NCBI RefSeq assembly: GCF_000613125.1
Contig: NZ_HG964497.1
Location: 937,207-1,001,206 of the forward strand
Direction of reading: 5' to 3'
Source: Bacillus sp. EB01
Lineage (GTDB): Bacteria > Bacillota > Bacilli > Bacillales > Cytobacillaceae
DNA: 64,000 nt
The notes under the pieces are model-generated. The model was not told the DNA's origin and did no database searches. It saw nothing but the letters and a program-made list of their open reading frames with translations. Of this stretch, positions 26,171 to 34,564 are shown piece after piece; the stretch's first letter is position 1, and the number at the start of each line of letters is the position of its first letter. A program made the position numbers and the translations under genes.

Positions 26171-27187
26171 TCAAAAATCCATCGCCTTTAAAACTGTAAT
26201 ATCGGTATGATAACCATCCATATTAAGCGGTACTGTCTCTCCCCGCAGCCATTTCATGATCAAGCTAACACTTACTTTCCCCATCGATTCGGGTGATTGC
26301 TTTATTACTGCATCAAGCTTGCGTTCACTAAGCAGCCGCATCGTTTCAGGACCGTCATCAAATGTGTATATATAATAAGGTTCGACCATTGCCCGCCTTT
26401 CAATTTCCTGAATCATCGCCCCGGCCATATCGGCATCAACAGCTATGAATCCGTCCACATTTGGCGAGTTATTCAATAATTCCTGCGTAGTTGCAATAAC
26501 CTGATCCTTCGTATCCGTGGTTTCAGCTCTGATGATAGACATGCCTGGATTGTTCTTAAAAACGTCCAGTATGCCTTGCAGGCGTTGTTTCTGATAATAA
26601 TCCTGCTGCAAGTCACCGATAAGCGCTACTTTGCCTGTTGGCCCCATGTCTTCGAGAAGTTGATTCGCAATCATTTTCCCGGATAAATACTGATTGGAGC
26701 CGACATAGGTCCTTCTTAAGCTTTGATCCGCCTGAACATCATTTGCAACAGTGATAATCGGTATCCCATAAAATGCAGCCTTGAATTTTGTTAATTCTTT
26801 AAACTCCTCTGTATCAAGCCCCTGCACGATAATGCCATCCACCTTTGAATGGATCGCAATTTCAACTTCCTTTAAAAAGTCCTCTTTATTGTTTCCATAG
26901 CTTCCCCAAACTTCAAGGCGTGCCCCTTCTTCTTGAGCCTGTTCAAGCGCGCCGCTTCCTACCTCTTCCCAGAAGGGCGTCTCCAGCTCTTGTGTAATTA
27001 GAACAAGCCGAATTTTTTCTTGGTTTGCCTGAGAGTTATTTGGCAGCTGCCAATCTGGTTGCAGTACTTTTTCCGCTGACAATGCTGTAAAGTAAAACAG
27101 TGTGATACCTATAATACTGAGCAGAACTATAACCGTTTTTTGCAAGAAACTATCTCCTTTTCCATAGAAGAATCCGCCTGTTTTCAT
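26171..27187 (-). CDS. Membrane-anchored sugar-binding protein, XylFII-like sensor partner
   Basis: A 338-residue extracytoplasmic sugar-binding-fold protein held by one N-terminal membrane helix (TVIVLLSIIGITLFYFTALSA). It has no lipobox cysteine. The fold is seen in LVLITQELETPFWEEVGSGA, DGIIVQGLD, GIPIITVANDV and FIAVDADMAGAM. In Clostridium a XylFII-LytS pair senses xylose with the sugar-bound protein docking on the kinase; the same gene order here suggests the same design. Start at ATG 27187 (AGGTG 6 nt upstream). A frame open 126 nt further upstream has no signal or ribosome binding site and is not used. Confidence 0.85.
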   Translation of the reverse strand: MKTGGFFYGKGDSFLQKTVIVLLSIIGITLFYFTALSAEKVLQPDWQLPNNSQANQEKIRLVLITQELETPFWEEVGSGALEQAQEEGARLEVWGSYGNNKEDFLKEVEIAIHSKVDGIIVQGLDTEEFKELTKFKAAFYGIPIITVANDVQADQSLRRTYVGSNQYLSGKMIANQLLEDMGPTGKVALIGDLQQDYYQKQRLQGILDVFKNNPGMSIIRAETTDTKDQVIATTQELLNNSPNVDGFIAVDADMAGAMIQEIERRAMVEPYYIYTFDDGPETMRLLSERKLDAVIKQSPESMGKVSVSLIMKWLRGETVPLNMDGYHTDITVLKAMDF

Positions 27188-27374
27188 GATAACACCTATT
27201 AGCATTTGTTCAATATGTTTTAAGGATAGCAGGAACGGTTGGGACATAGACTGGCAGTTTTCTGTAACTCTTTTGCCATAGTTTGGACTGTGTACAATTG
27301 CAGCTCCAGACAAGTAGAGGAAAAGGATAAAATAGCAAATAGAGGGACCAAGTCAGCCCCCCTCGCCTAAACTA

Positions 27375-28550
27375 TTATCCTCTCTTTTTCCGGGTCATGA
27401 CATCAAATATGACTGCTCCGGCCAATACACCACCTCGAATCATATACTGCATTGAAACGCCAACACCTAGCAGGTTCATTCCGCTAGACAGTGAAGCCAT
27501 AACAATCGCACCAATAATGGCTCCGGTTACCTTACCAACACCACCTGCAGAGGAAACCCCGCCAACATAGGCTGCTGCAACCGCATCAAGCTCAAACAGT
27601 GTACCCGCTGTCGTTGTAGCTGACTGAAGGCGGGAAGTGAACAAAATCCCTGAAAGTGCAGCGAGCATTCCCATTGAACCAAAAACTATATAGATAATCT
27701 TATTGACATTAATTCCGCTCAGATGAGCTGCTTCCGGATTGCTGCCGACTGCGTAAACATGCCTTCCGAGGACTGTTTTGGTTGCCAGGAAATGATAAAC
27801 GACCACAACTAGAAGCATAATGATTACTGTCCACGAAAATCCATTATAGCCAGCCAGTATCCAGGTTATATAAGCAATGATTGCTGAAACGAATACGAGT
27901 TTAAACGTAAAGATACTATTGGAAGTGACCTCAAATTGGTACTTCAGTTTATTCCTCCGTGTGGAGAATTCGCTGTAAATATACAAAAGAATTGCAACAA
28001 GGCCCAAAAGCAAGGTGAGCAAATGAAGTCCATTTACCTGGGCGATGGAAGGAATGTAGCCATTTCCAATTGCATTGAACGCATCATTTTTAATGATAAT
28101 TGTTCCCGAACCTTCTGTTACCCGCAGTAGAGCACCCCGGAAAATCAGCCACCCTGCTAGGGTCGCAACAAAGGAAGGAATCCCAAACTTTGCAACCAGT
28201 GTACCGTTGAAAAGACCGATAAGAACGCCCAGGACAAGGATAATCGGGATTGTCACAAAAACAGGCACTCCATATCTTGTAAGGAGAATCGCCGCAATCG
28301 CACCCATGAATCCTGCGGCAAAACCTACCGACAAATCAATATGCCGAATAACGATAACCAGAGTCATACCGACTGCCAAGACAGCAATATAACCAGCTGA
28401 ATCCAATAGATTACTAATGTTACGTGAAGATATGAACAGTCCGTCAGTCATGATGGTGAAGGTGAGCATAATGACAAACAGGGCAATATACATACCATAG
28501 TCACGGATATTTTCTTTGAACAGTGTTTTTGCTTCATTTACAAAACCCAT
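27375..28550 (-). CDS. mmsB: Monosaccharide ABC transporter permease (MmsB/GguB-like)
   Basis: Integral membrane permease of 391 residues, about ten hydrophobic segments, of the ribose/xylose (BPD_transp_2) family. Recognisable stretches are DLSVGFAAGFMGAIAAILL, the long loop typical of GguB/XylH, and GRHVYAVGSNPEAAHLSGINV near the coupling region. It partners the ATPase encoded just upstream (14 bp gap) and the ChvE-like receptor. Start at ATG with AGGAGGG 9 nt upstream. A 187-bp spacer follows before the sensor genes; it shows no clear terminator, so read-through to the sensors is possible. Confidence 0.92.
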   Translation of the reverse strand: MGFVNEAKTLFKENIRDYGMYIALFVIMLTFTIMTDGLFISSRNISNLLDSAGYIAVLAVGMTLVIVIRHIDLSVGFAAGFMGAIAAILLTRYGVPVFVTIPIILVLGVLIGLFNGTLVAKFGIPSFVATLAGWLIFRGALLRVTEGSGTIIIKNDAFNAIGNGYIPSIAQVNGLHLLTLLLGLVAILLYIYSEFSTRRNKLKYQFEVTSNSIFTFKLVFVSAIIAYITWILAGYNGFSWTVIIMLLVVVVYHFLATKTVLGRHVYAVGSNPEAAHLSGINVNKIIYIVFGSMGMLAALSGILFTSRLQSATTTAGTLFELDAVAAAYVGGVSSAGGVGKVTGAIIGAIVMASLSSGMNLLGVGVSMQYMIRGGVLAGAVIFDVMTRKKRG

Positions 28551-28564
28551 CTACCTAAACCCTC

Positions 28565-30085
28565 CTATTGCGTAGCAAGCTGCATGATATTTTCTTGATT
28601 TGCCTCTTCTATCGACAACTCACCTTTAATCGCGCCCTCAGCCATAACATACACACGATCGCTCATGCCCAGCACCTCACCGAGTTCCGAGGAAATCATG
28701 ATTATACTCATACCTTCATTAATCAATTTGTTCATAATTGTATATATTTCAAATTTTGCACCAACATCAATGCCGCGTGTCGGCTCATCGAGTATTAACA
28801 ACTTCGGCCCTACAAATAGCCATTTGCCCAGTGATACCTTCTGCTGATTGCCACCGCTCAAATTACCTACGAGCTGCTCAATCGACGGAGCCTTAATATA
28901 CATCGATTCCTTATATTCTCTTACCTTCTTAATTTCTTCGTTATCATTAATAACTCCATTTGCGGCCACGCTTTTCAGATTTGCGGCGGATACATTGTTT
29001 TTAATATCCTGTATCAAAAATAAACCGTTACCCTTTCGATCTTCCGTTACGTAGGCAATTCCAGCTCTTATAGCATCACTTGTATGTTTCAGGTTTCTAG
29101 TCTTGCCATCCACAAACAGCTCGCCCTGCAATTTATAGGATTTCGGATTACCAAAGACACTCAACGCAAGTTCGGTTCTGCCCGATCCCATTAATCCGGC
29201 AATCCCGACAATTTCACCTTTATTTACATGAAAATCAACATTTTTGACAACCTGGCGGGCCAACTGGGTATCATAAGCAGACCAATTGCGCAGTTCAAGA
29301 ACCTTTTCGCCGAATGTTTTAGTTGGCCGCTTAGGATAAATATCCTCGATTTCCCGGCCGACCATGTTCTTGATAATGACGTTTTCCTGAACTTCGCCCT
29401 TTGCTTTATCCAATGTGCAGATGGTTTGGCCATCACGCAGCACCGTTGCCTTATCCGCGATTGCGATAACCTCTTTCAGCTTGTGAGAAATCATGATACA
29501 AGTAATCCCCTGCTGTTTTAGCTCACCCAATAGCTTTAACAGATTTTCACTGTCATCTTCATTAAGTGCTGCAGTAGGCTCATCAAGAATAAGAAGCTTA
29601 ACGTCTTTGCTTAAGGCTTTTGCAATTTCGACCAATTGCTGTTTGCCCACGCTTAAATCCTTTACAAGTGTTTCCGGATTCACATCGAGCTTAACCTTTT
29701 CCAGCATGTTCTTGGACTGGGCAATTGTCTGATTCCAGTCTACGACACCACCACGTCTAATTTCATTGCCAACAAAAATGTTCTCGTACACAGTAAGGTC
29801 CGGGAACAAAGCCAGCTCCTGGTATATGATGACGATGCCCGCTTTTACACTGTCATTGATTTTATTGAATTTCTGCACGCTGCCCTCGAATACAATATCC
29901 CCTTCATACGTACCGAAAGGATAAACTCCGCTCAGTACTTTCATCAGGGTAGATTTGCCGGCTCCGTTTTCACCGATCAGACAGTGTATCTCGCCCTTCT
30001 CCACCTTGAAGTTAACATTTGAGAGCGCCTTGACTCCTGTGAATTCCTTGGAAATAGTCTTCATCTCCAAAATATAGTCGCTCAA
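28565..30085 (-). CDS. mmsA: Monosaccharide ABC transporter ATPase, double ABC (MmsA/GguA-like)
   Basis: Cytosolic ATPase of 506 residues with two fused ABC domains. The first has Walker A GENGAGKST, signature LSVGKQQ and Walker B LLILDEPT. The second has a degenerate Walker A (GLMGSGRTE), signature LSGGNQQK and LLILDEPTRGID. The degenerate second site is normal for the ribose/xylose/galactose importer family. Start is TTG at 30085 with GGGAGGG 8 nt upstream; no ATG lies nearby in frame. A 248-bp spacer holding a dispersed repeat separates it from the receptor gene. Confidence 0.93.
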   Translation of the reverse strand: MSDYILEMKTISKEFTGVKALSNVNFKVEKGEIHCLIGENGAGKSTLMKVLSGVYPFGTYEGDIVFEGSVQKFNKINDSVKAGIVIIYQELALFPDLTVYENIFVGNEIRRGGVVDWNQTIAQSKNMLEKVKLDVNPETLVKDLSVGKQQLVEIAKALSKDVKLLILDEPTAALNEDDSENLLKLLGELKQQGITCIMISHKLKEVIAIADKATVLRDGQTICTLDKAKGEVQENVIIKNMVGREIEDIYPKRPTKTFGEKVLELRNWSAYDTQLARQVVKNVDFHVNKGEIVGIAGLMGSGRTELALSVFGNPKSYKLQGELFVDGKTRNLKHTSDAIRAGIAYVTEDRKGNGLFLIQDIKNNVSAANLKSVAANGVINDNEEIKKVREYKESMYIKAPSIEQLVGNLSGGNQQKVSLGKWLFVGPKLLILDEPTRGIDVGAKFEIYTIMNKLINEGMSIIMISSELGEVLGMSDRVYVMAEGAIKGELSIEEANQENIMQLATQ

Positions 30086-30182
30086 CTCTCGAACCCTCCC
30101 TTAGCCAAACAAGTGTAACCCGAAATAGTGATAGACGAGTCTATCACCATTCCGCGTCATCTTTATGCTATTTTCTTAATTT

Positions 30183-30328
30183 GTCCAGCTGCAGCGCCCA
30201 GCGGCTAGTGTCCTTCAGGCCCTCTCCTTACGATAAGTCAACATCGAAACGGCTTAAGGCCTCTTCGTGTTTTTTTTTATCTCGTTCAGGAGCCCTCCAG
30301 GCCATACGCCGCTAAACAGGCGCTACCA
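30183..30328. repeat. Dispersed intergenic repeat, copy B
   Basis: The noncoding spacer between the receptor and ATPase genes holds a unit whose plus strand matches the minus strand of 3109-3290 (GCAGCGCCCAG, CTTCAGGCCCTCTCCTTACGATAAGTCAACATC in pieces, CTCTTCGTG, ending AGGCGCT). It is inserted inside the transporter operon without breaking a gene. It could form a long hairpin and help set receptor-over-ATPase expression. Confidence 0.7.
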
Positions 30329-30333
30329 CTTTT

Positions 30334-31449
30334 CTACTCAAGGCCTGTAAATTCATCTGCTTTGTAATACTCAGAATCAATCAGTTCTTTTTTAACATTT
30401 TCTTTGTTAACGACGATAACATTTGTTTGCTTTGCTTTTACCTCGATTTCGCCGTTGTCATACGAGCCTGTTGTTTCAGGTTTCTTATCGTCAAGGATAT
30501 TGATGGCCATGCCCATTGCATCTTTAACAAGAGTACGGACATCCTTGAATACTGTCATCGATTGTTTGCCATCAATAATGTATTGAATTGAAGCTTTTTC
30601 AGCATCCTGGCCAGTTACTGTGTAGCTTTTTACAGCACTGTCAGTTGCAAAAACGTCTGCAATGGAGCGTGCTGTTCCATCGTTTGGAGCAAGGATTGAT
30701 ACATCACCTTTTGCATCAGCGGCAGCTGCTGTCAAGTGTGTTTGCGCTTTATTTTTTGCCTCGTTAGCATCCCAGTTCGTTGTTACCTGACCAATGACCT
30801 TGCTAAGCTCATCACGCGAAAGTTCAGCTTTATCCTTCAAAGCTTCAGCTTCACTGGAGTTAGCGATTTTGAATGTGCCATCAGCAATCTTTGGCTGAAG
30901 AACACTCCATGCGCCTTGGAAGAAAAGAAATGCGTTGTTGTCAGAAGCCGCACCTGCGTAAAGATACAATGGTACGTCTTTACCTTTTGCATTATCAATC
31001 AGGTATTGTCCCTGTGCTGCACCAACTGCAAGGCTATCAAATGTAACATAATAATCCACTGCATCTGTATCAGTTATAAGGCGGTCATAAGCAATGACTG
31101 TAACGCCATCTTTCTTGGCAGCTTCAACTGCAGCAGCTGCAGCAGCACCATCGTGAGGACAAATAATTAGGACATCGATTCCCTTGTTAAGCAATGTTTC
31201 AACGTTTTCTTTTTCTTTAGCGGAAGAACCTTGGCTAAATAGAATTTCAGTTGTATACTTGGTACCTTTCAACGCATCTTTAAAACGCTGTTCGTCCTGA
31301 ACCCATCTTGGCTCATCTTTAGTTGGCAATACGATACCAACACTTATATCTTTGCTGCCGCCGCTAGTTCCCTGGCTGCAAGCTGATGCAAATACCATTA
31401 CCATCATCACGGCAATCAAAAGGGAAATTAATTTCCTGCTTTTCTTCAT
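30334..31449 (-). CDS. chvE: Monosaccharide-binding lipoprotein (ChvE-like)
   Basis: Solute receptor of the importer, 371 residues. The signal sequence ends at lipobox FASAC; the mature part has the ChvE-type pattern VGIVLPTKDEPRWVQDEQRF, LIICPHDGAAAAAAVEAAKKDGV, AYDRLITDTDAVDYYVTFDS and TGQDAEKASIQYIIDGKQSMTVFKD. Relatives bind several aldoses (galactose, arabinose, xylose, glucose); the exact sugar is open. It is the first gene of the minus-strand sugar block. Start at ATG 31449 with GGAGG 7 nt upstream. A cre-like box lies 60 bp upstream. Confidence 0.93.
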   Translation of the reverse strand: MKKSRKLISLLIAVMMVMVFASACSQGTSGGSKDISVGIVLPTKDEPRWVQDEQRFKDALKGTKYTTEILFSQGSSAKEKENVETLLNKGIDVLIICPHDGAAAAAAVEAAKKDGVTVIAYDRLITDTDAVDYYVTFDSLAVGAAQGQYLIDNAKGKDVPLYLYAGAASDNNAFLFFQGAWSVLQPKIADGTFKIANSSEAEALKDKAELSRDELSKVIGQVTTNWDANEAKNKAQTHLTAAAADAKGDVSILAPNDGTARSIADVFATDSAVKSYTVTGQDAEKASIQYIIDGKQSMTVFKDVRTLVKDAMGMAINILDDKKPETTGSYDNGEIEVKAKQTNVIVVNKENVKKELIDSEYYKADEFTGLE

Positions 31450-31508
31450 TCTATTTCCTCCCAAAAAAGTAATCTTACAAATTAATTATCTTTTAGAAGC
31501 ATGCCGTA

Positions 31509-31522
31509 TGAAAGCGTTACCA
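31509..31522 (-). promoter_or_regulatory. cre-like CcpA operator upstream of chvE
   Basis: TGAAAGCGTTACCA matches the Bacillus cre consensus TGWAANCGNTNWCA at 13 of 14 positions. It sits 60 bp before the receptor start codon, so carbon catabolite repression of the sugar block is likely. The remaining 31465-31793 spacer holds AT-rich promoter-like sequence and the TGTCCT-type repeat listed next. Confidence 0.75.
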
Positions 31523-31705
31523 ATAGTAAACTTTTAATATCTTCTATACTTTTTTATCCTTTTACATAAATGTGTTTTACTTCTCTACAGGAATTGTTTG
31601 CAAGAACCTTTATTGATGGGGGACTACGTAATAAAGGTGAGTAGGGTATCAAAAGGAGGGGCTTTTTTATTTAACTCAAATTTAGGGTTAGTAGAACTGC
31701 AACCG

Positions 31706-31760
31706 ATTAGGACAAATTTTATTAATCAGGACATTTCTCAGGATAATTAGGACAATCCTA
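31706..31760. repeat. TGTCCT-type phased repeat, three units
   Basis: AGGACA recurs at 31709, 31728 and 31749 (19 and 21 bp apart), the inverse complement of the TGTCCT motif at 6004-6129. It lies downstream of the ASCH gene and upstream of chvE. It looks like a short member of the same repeat family in the opposite orientation. Confidence 0.55.
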
Positions 31761-31793
31761 GTATAGTACATATTCCTAGAATAAATAACTCGT

Positions 31794-32234
31794 TCACAAA
31801 ACGTTTCCATCATACTCCCACAAGCCAAGCTGCCCCTTGGCAGGAATAAACTCATCCAGTGCCCGCATTCCTTCAACTTCCCAGGCGAAGCAGCCAACCC
31901 GATAGTCCCCAAGCCATAATTCCTTGCCTGAAATAATCCGTCCATCCTCCAGGACAGCCATCGTACCTGTATTTTCGATAACCCTTATACAATTTTTTAG
32001 CTCACAAACACCAATAATCATGCCAGTTGGCAGTGTTTCCGCTGAAAGGCCATGGAATTTAAGCAATTTCTGGACAGGACCAGCATTGCACGCCTTTTTA
32101 TCAGGCCTCTTGCTAGAATGAATTGCAAGTTTGCCGCGATAATTGGTCCTCCACGTCCTGGTTTCGAACTGGGACTCCCCAAGTACAAACAAACTTGCCC
32201 ATGGCTGAATCATGGATATAATTTTCATCATCAT
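31794..32234 (-). CDS. ASCH-domain protein
   Basis: A 146-residue protein made of one ASCH domain, a PUA-like fold linked to RNA or nucleotide binding. The N-terminal signature SMIQPWASLFVLGESQFETRTW with YRGKLAIHSSKR is characteristic. Some ASCH proteins cleave or deaminate modified nucleosides or act as translation regulators; no role can be assigned here. Three consecutive ATG codons follow AAGGAG; the middle one (32231) has the best spacing. Confidence 0.8.
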   Translation of the reverse strand: MMMKIISMIQPWASLFVLGESQFETRTWRTNYRGKLAIHSSKRPDKKACNAGPVQKLLKFHGLSAETLPTGMIIGVCELKNCIRVIENTGTMAVLEDGRIISGKELWLGDYRVGCFAWEVEGMRALDEFIPAKGQLGLWEYDGNVL

Positions 32235-32409
32235 GCTCTCCTTGTGAAATAATATAGATTAGTTTTCCCGACGCCATGAAATATATCAGTCGCCTCTTGT
32301 TACACCTATTTAATATACAAGCCTAATTTGTAACTTGTTAGAAAAGGGACTGTAATTTATGCATGATAAGATGGAAGAAACGTTTTATACATAAGTGGAG
32401 GGACGGGGC

Positions 32410-32766
32410 ATGGAATCATCATACTTAAAAAAATCGCTGGATGAGTGGAAAGAAGAAATCCTCGAATTGCTCGCGGAAATTGATAAGGAATATGAAAGTG
32501 TAAAGCAGGAGCTTCAAGTATACAGTTACAAGTTCAGCATAACCAAACAGGTAAGTCAATCCACGGTGAATGAGGAAATTATCCGTACGATCCGTGAGAT
32601 TTACCATAAGCCTTTTGAAGAAAGATTTAACCAGTTGAAACTTGAAATCAAGGACCTTGAGGAAAAGAAAAAGGTCTTCGGCATGTTTGTTGAAAAGATT
32701 GATAAAGTACAGGGTAAGGATGAATATCAGACCAATGCGGAATTCATCGTCAGCCAAATCTCTTAA
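32410..32766 (+). CDS. Small coiled-coil protein of unknown function
   Basis: A 118-residue hydrophilic protein rich in Glu and Lys, mostly predicted helix/coiled coil (DEWKEEILELLAEIDKEYESVKQEL; FNQLKLEIKDLEEKKK). No signal peptide, no membrane segment and no family that I recognise. Start at ATG 32410 with GGAGG about 9 nt upstream. It is followed directly by a terminator, so it is a single-gene unit. Confidence 0.6.
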   Translation: MESSYLKKSLDEWKEEILELLAEIDKEYESVKQELQVYSYKFSITKQVSQSTVNEEIIRTIREIYHKPFEERFNQLKLEIKDLEEKKKVFGMFVEKIDKVQGKDEYQTNAEFIVSQIS

Positions 32767-32789
32767 AGGCCCTCTAAGGGTCTTTTTTT
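32765..32789 (+). terminator. Intrinsic terminator after the coiled-coil gene
   Basis: A short stem (GGCCCT with AGGGTC) followed by seven T residues, starting at the stop codon. The tnpB element begins immediately after it. Confidence 0.65.
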
Positions 32790-32791
32790 AA

Positions 32792-34494
32792 CGAATTTTA
32801 GCCAGAAGTCCCCTTCCTCAAAAATCCGAAAAATTTTAGGCGGGGGATGAATGGCGTGTGTTTTCTGTTTTGGGAAACTAAGGAAAACACTTAAATATAT
32901 ATATATGCCACAGCAAGACAAACATACGTTCTTTTTGGTAAAATATTCTTATATAGTATGTTCGATCAAACATGGACAAGGGAGGTGAAAAGATGGCTAC
33001 CGACAAGAATGGAAACTATATAAAAGGTACCAAAAAAGAGTTGCCTGACGATTGGGTTACGTATGGGTATCGTTATGCAATTTTCCCGGCTGAAGAAGAT
33101 AGAATAGTATTAGAACGCTCTTTCGGATGCGAACGAAAAGTATACAATGAGTATGTAGCTGGACTCTGCGAACATTTGGAGAAAATCGGGTTTCAAGGCG
33201 GCTATATTCAATACAAAACGCCTAACTACACCACCATCACTCAGAAATATGACTATCTCGATAAATCCAACGATTCGTTTGTTTACAATGATGCGAAAAT
33301 CCGTTTTCAGGCCGCGTTGAAAAAATATAATGATGAATTCGCCAAAAAGCCGATGCAGTACAAAAAAGCGGTCCGGAAAAAGATGCGAACGACTGGGTAT
33401 GTTCCTACTCTGCGAGACATTAAAGGCCTCCCCAAATTCCACAGCAAGAAGCAAGGAAAGTTCAGCTACTCCACCAATCAAACGAATGGAAATATTAAAA
33501 TCGTCCAACGTAACCACCAATCCCTACTATGTATCCCGAAGTTTCGAAATGGAATCCCGATTGCCATGCATCGTGAGTTACCTGAAGAAGCCATTATCAA
33601 GAAGGCGACCATTAAACGGGAAGGAGATCGCTATATGGTATCGTTGTCTGTGGATTTTCCAATGAAACAAGAGCCTTTGCGGAGTAACATCAAGGATGAT
33701 GAAGTGCTGGCTCTGGATTATAGCCAAACATATTTATACGTCGATAGCCAGGGTCGTAAAGCCGGGTATCCAAGGTACCATAAGATCATTGAAAAGCGCC
33801 AGAGACGGTTGAACAAGTCATTGGCCAGGAACTGGAATAAAGCCCTGGTCGATTCTGAGGGCAGGATTCTTTACTCAACTACTTATCAAAATACGCTTAA
33901 GAACTATCAAAAAACCATGGCCAAGGCAAAAAATCAGCGAAAAGATTTTCTCCACAAAAGAAGTAATCAGATAACCAATGATTATGGAGCTATCGTGGTG
34001 GAAGACCTGGATTTGAGCAATTTGGCACAATGCCTGTCCCTGGGCAAGAAATTGCATGACAACGGGTTTGGCATGTTTCGTACCATGTTGGAGTATAAAG
34101 CGAAGAAAAAAGGAAAGCATCTTATCTTTGCAGATAAATTCTTCCCATCCACTAAGCTTTGTAGTGAATGCTATTCAAAAAAGGAAACAGTGAAACTATC
34201 AGAGAGAGTATATGTGTGCGAGCATTGTCACACAAAAATGGATAGAGACTATAATGCGGCCAGAAATCTAAAACAGTACGGAATCAAGATACTTTCGGAT
34301 TTAGGTTCTATGGCTGGGGTACCAGTGCCAATATAGGTTGTATCCATTTTCAGTAGTGGCAGGGACGCCACGAATTCAAGGCTAGTGACATGAGGCGATA
34401 GTCTTGTGGATGACCTAGCAATAAAAGAAAAAGGTGAAAGCCTTTGGAAGCCCCCACTCCAAATTTTGTAGAAATTAAGTGGTGGGTAGTTCAC
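32792..34494 (+). mobile_element. Solitary tnpB element (IS200/IS605-type, IS1341-like)
   Basis: The element holds tnpB but no tnpA. The right end is recognised by the conserved terminal scaffold GGTGGGTAGTTCAC (34481-34494). The left end is less certain: a hairpin (TCCCCTTCC ... GGCGGGGGA, about 32808-32848) lies at the expected place, and TTTAA at 32787-32791 could be the flanking target-adjacent motif. No target duplication is expected for this family. Without tnpA it needs a transposase in trans. Confidence 0.7.
32993..34336 (+). CDS. tnpB: TnpB RNA-guided nuclease
   Basis: A 447-residue TnpB protein, the compact ancestor-type relative of Cas12. The split RuvC domain is intact: D242 (LALDYSQ), E337 (IVVEDLDLSNL) and D419 (DRDYNAARN). 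A zinc ribbon with C390, C393, C409 and C412 is inserted before RuvC-III. The N-terminal part is the OrfB helix-turn-helix/WED type. All catalytic residues being present suggests an active nuclease. Start at ATG 32993 with GGGAGG 7 nt upstream. The 3' end runs into its own guide-RNA region. Confidence 0.93.
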   Translation: MATDKNGNYIKGTKKELPDDWVTYGYRYAIFPAEEDRIVLERSFGCERKVYNEYVAGLCEHLEKIGFQGGYIQYKTPNYTTITQKYDYLDKSNDSFVYNDAKIRFQAALKKYNDEFAKKPMQYKKAVRKKMRTTGYVPTLRDIKGLPKFHSKKQGKFSYSTNQTNGNIKIVQRNHQSLLCIPKFRNGIPIAMHRELPEEAIIKKATIKREGDRYMVSLSVDFPMKQEPLRSNIKDDEVLALDYSQTYLYVDSQGRKAGYPRYHKIIEKRQRRLNKSLARNWNKALVDSEGRILYSTTYQNTLKNYQKTMAKAKNQRKDFLHKRSNQITNDYGAIVVEDLDLSNLAQCLSLGKKLHDNGFGMFRTMLEYKAKKKGKHLIFADKFFPSTKLCSECYSKKETVKLSERVYVCEHCHTKMDRDYNAARNLKQYGIKILSDLGSMAGVPVPI

Positions 34495-34510
34495 TATAAT
34501 AAGGTAGATA
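34337..34510 (+). ncRNA. Putative omega/reRNA of the tnpB element with guide
   Basis: Known TnpB elements produce a noncoding RNA from the tnpB 3' end through the right end. Here the stretch folds into several hairpins (AAAGGTGAAAGCCTTT at about 34428-34445; CCCCCACT ... AGTGGTGGG near 34451-34486) and ends in the conserved GTGGGTAGTTCAC. The guide is then the flanking sequence after 34494, beginning TATAATAAGGTAGATA. RNA boundaries are inferred. Confidence 0.65.
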
Positions 34511-34564
34511 TCTCCCGCATTAGGGAATCTAAGATAAATACGTGTTTCAGTGGAGGATTTTAGA

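Noticed and set aside
33110-33520. 136-codon frame antisense to tnpB
   Set aside because: Shadow of the tnpB coding frame; no start signals.
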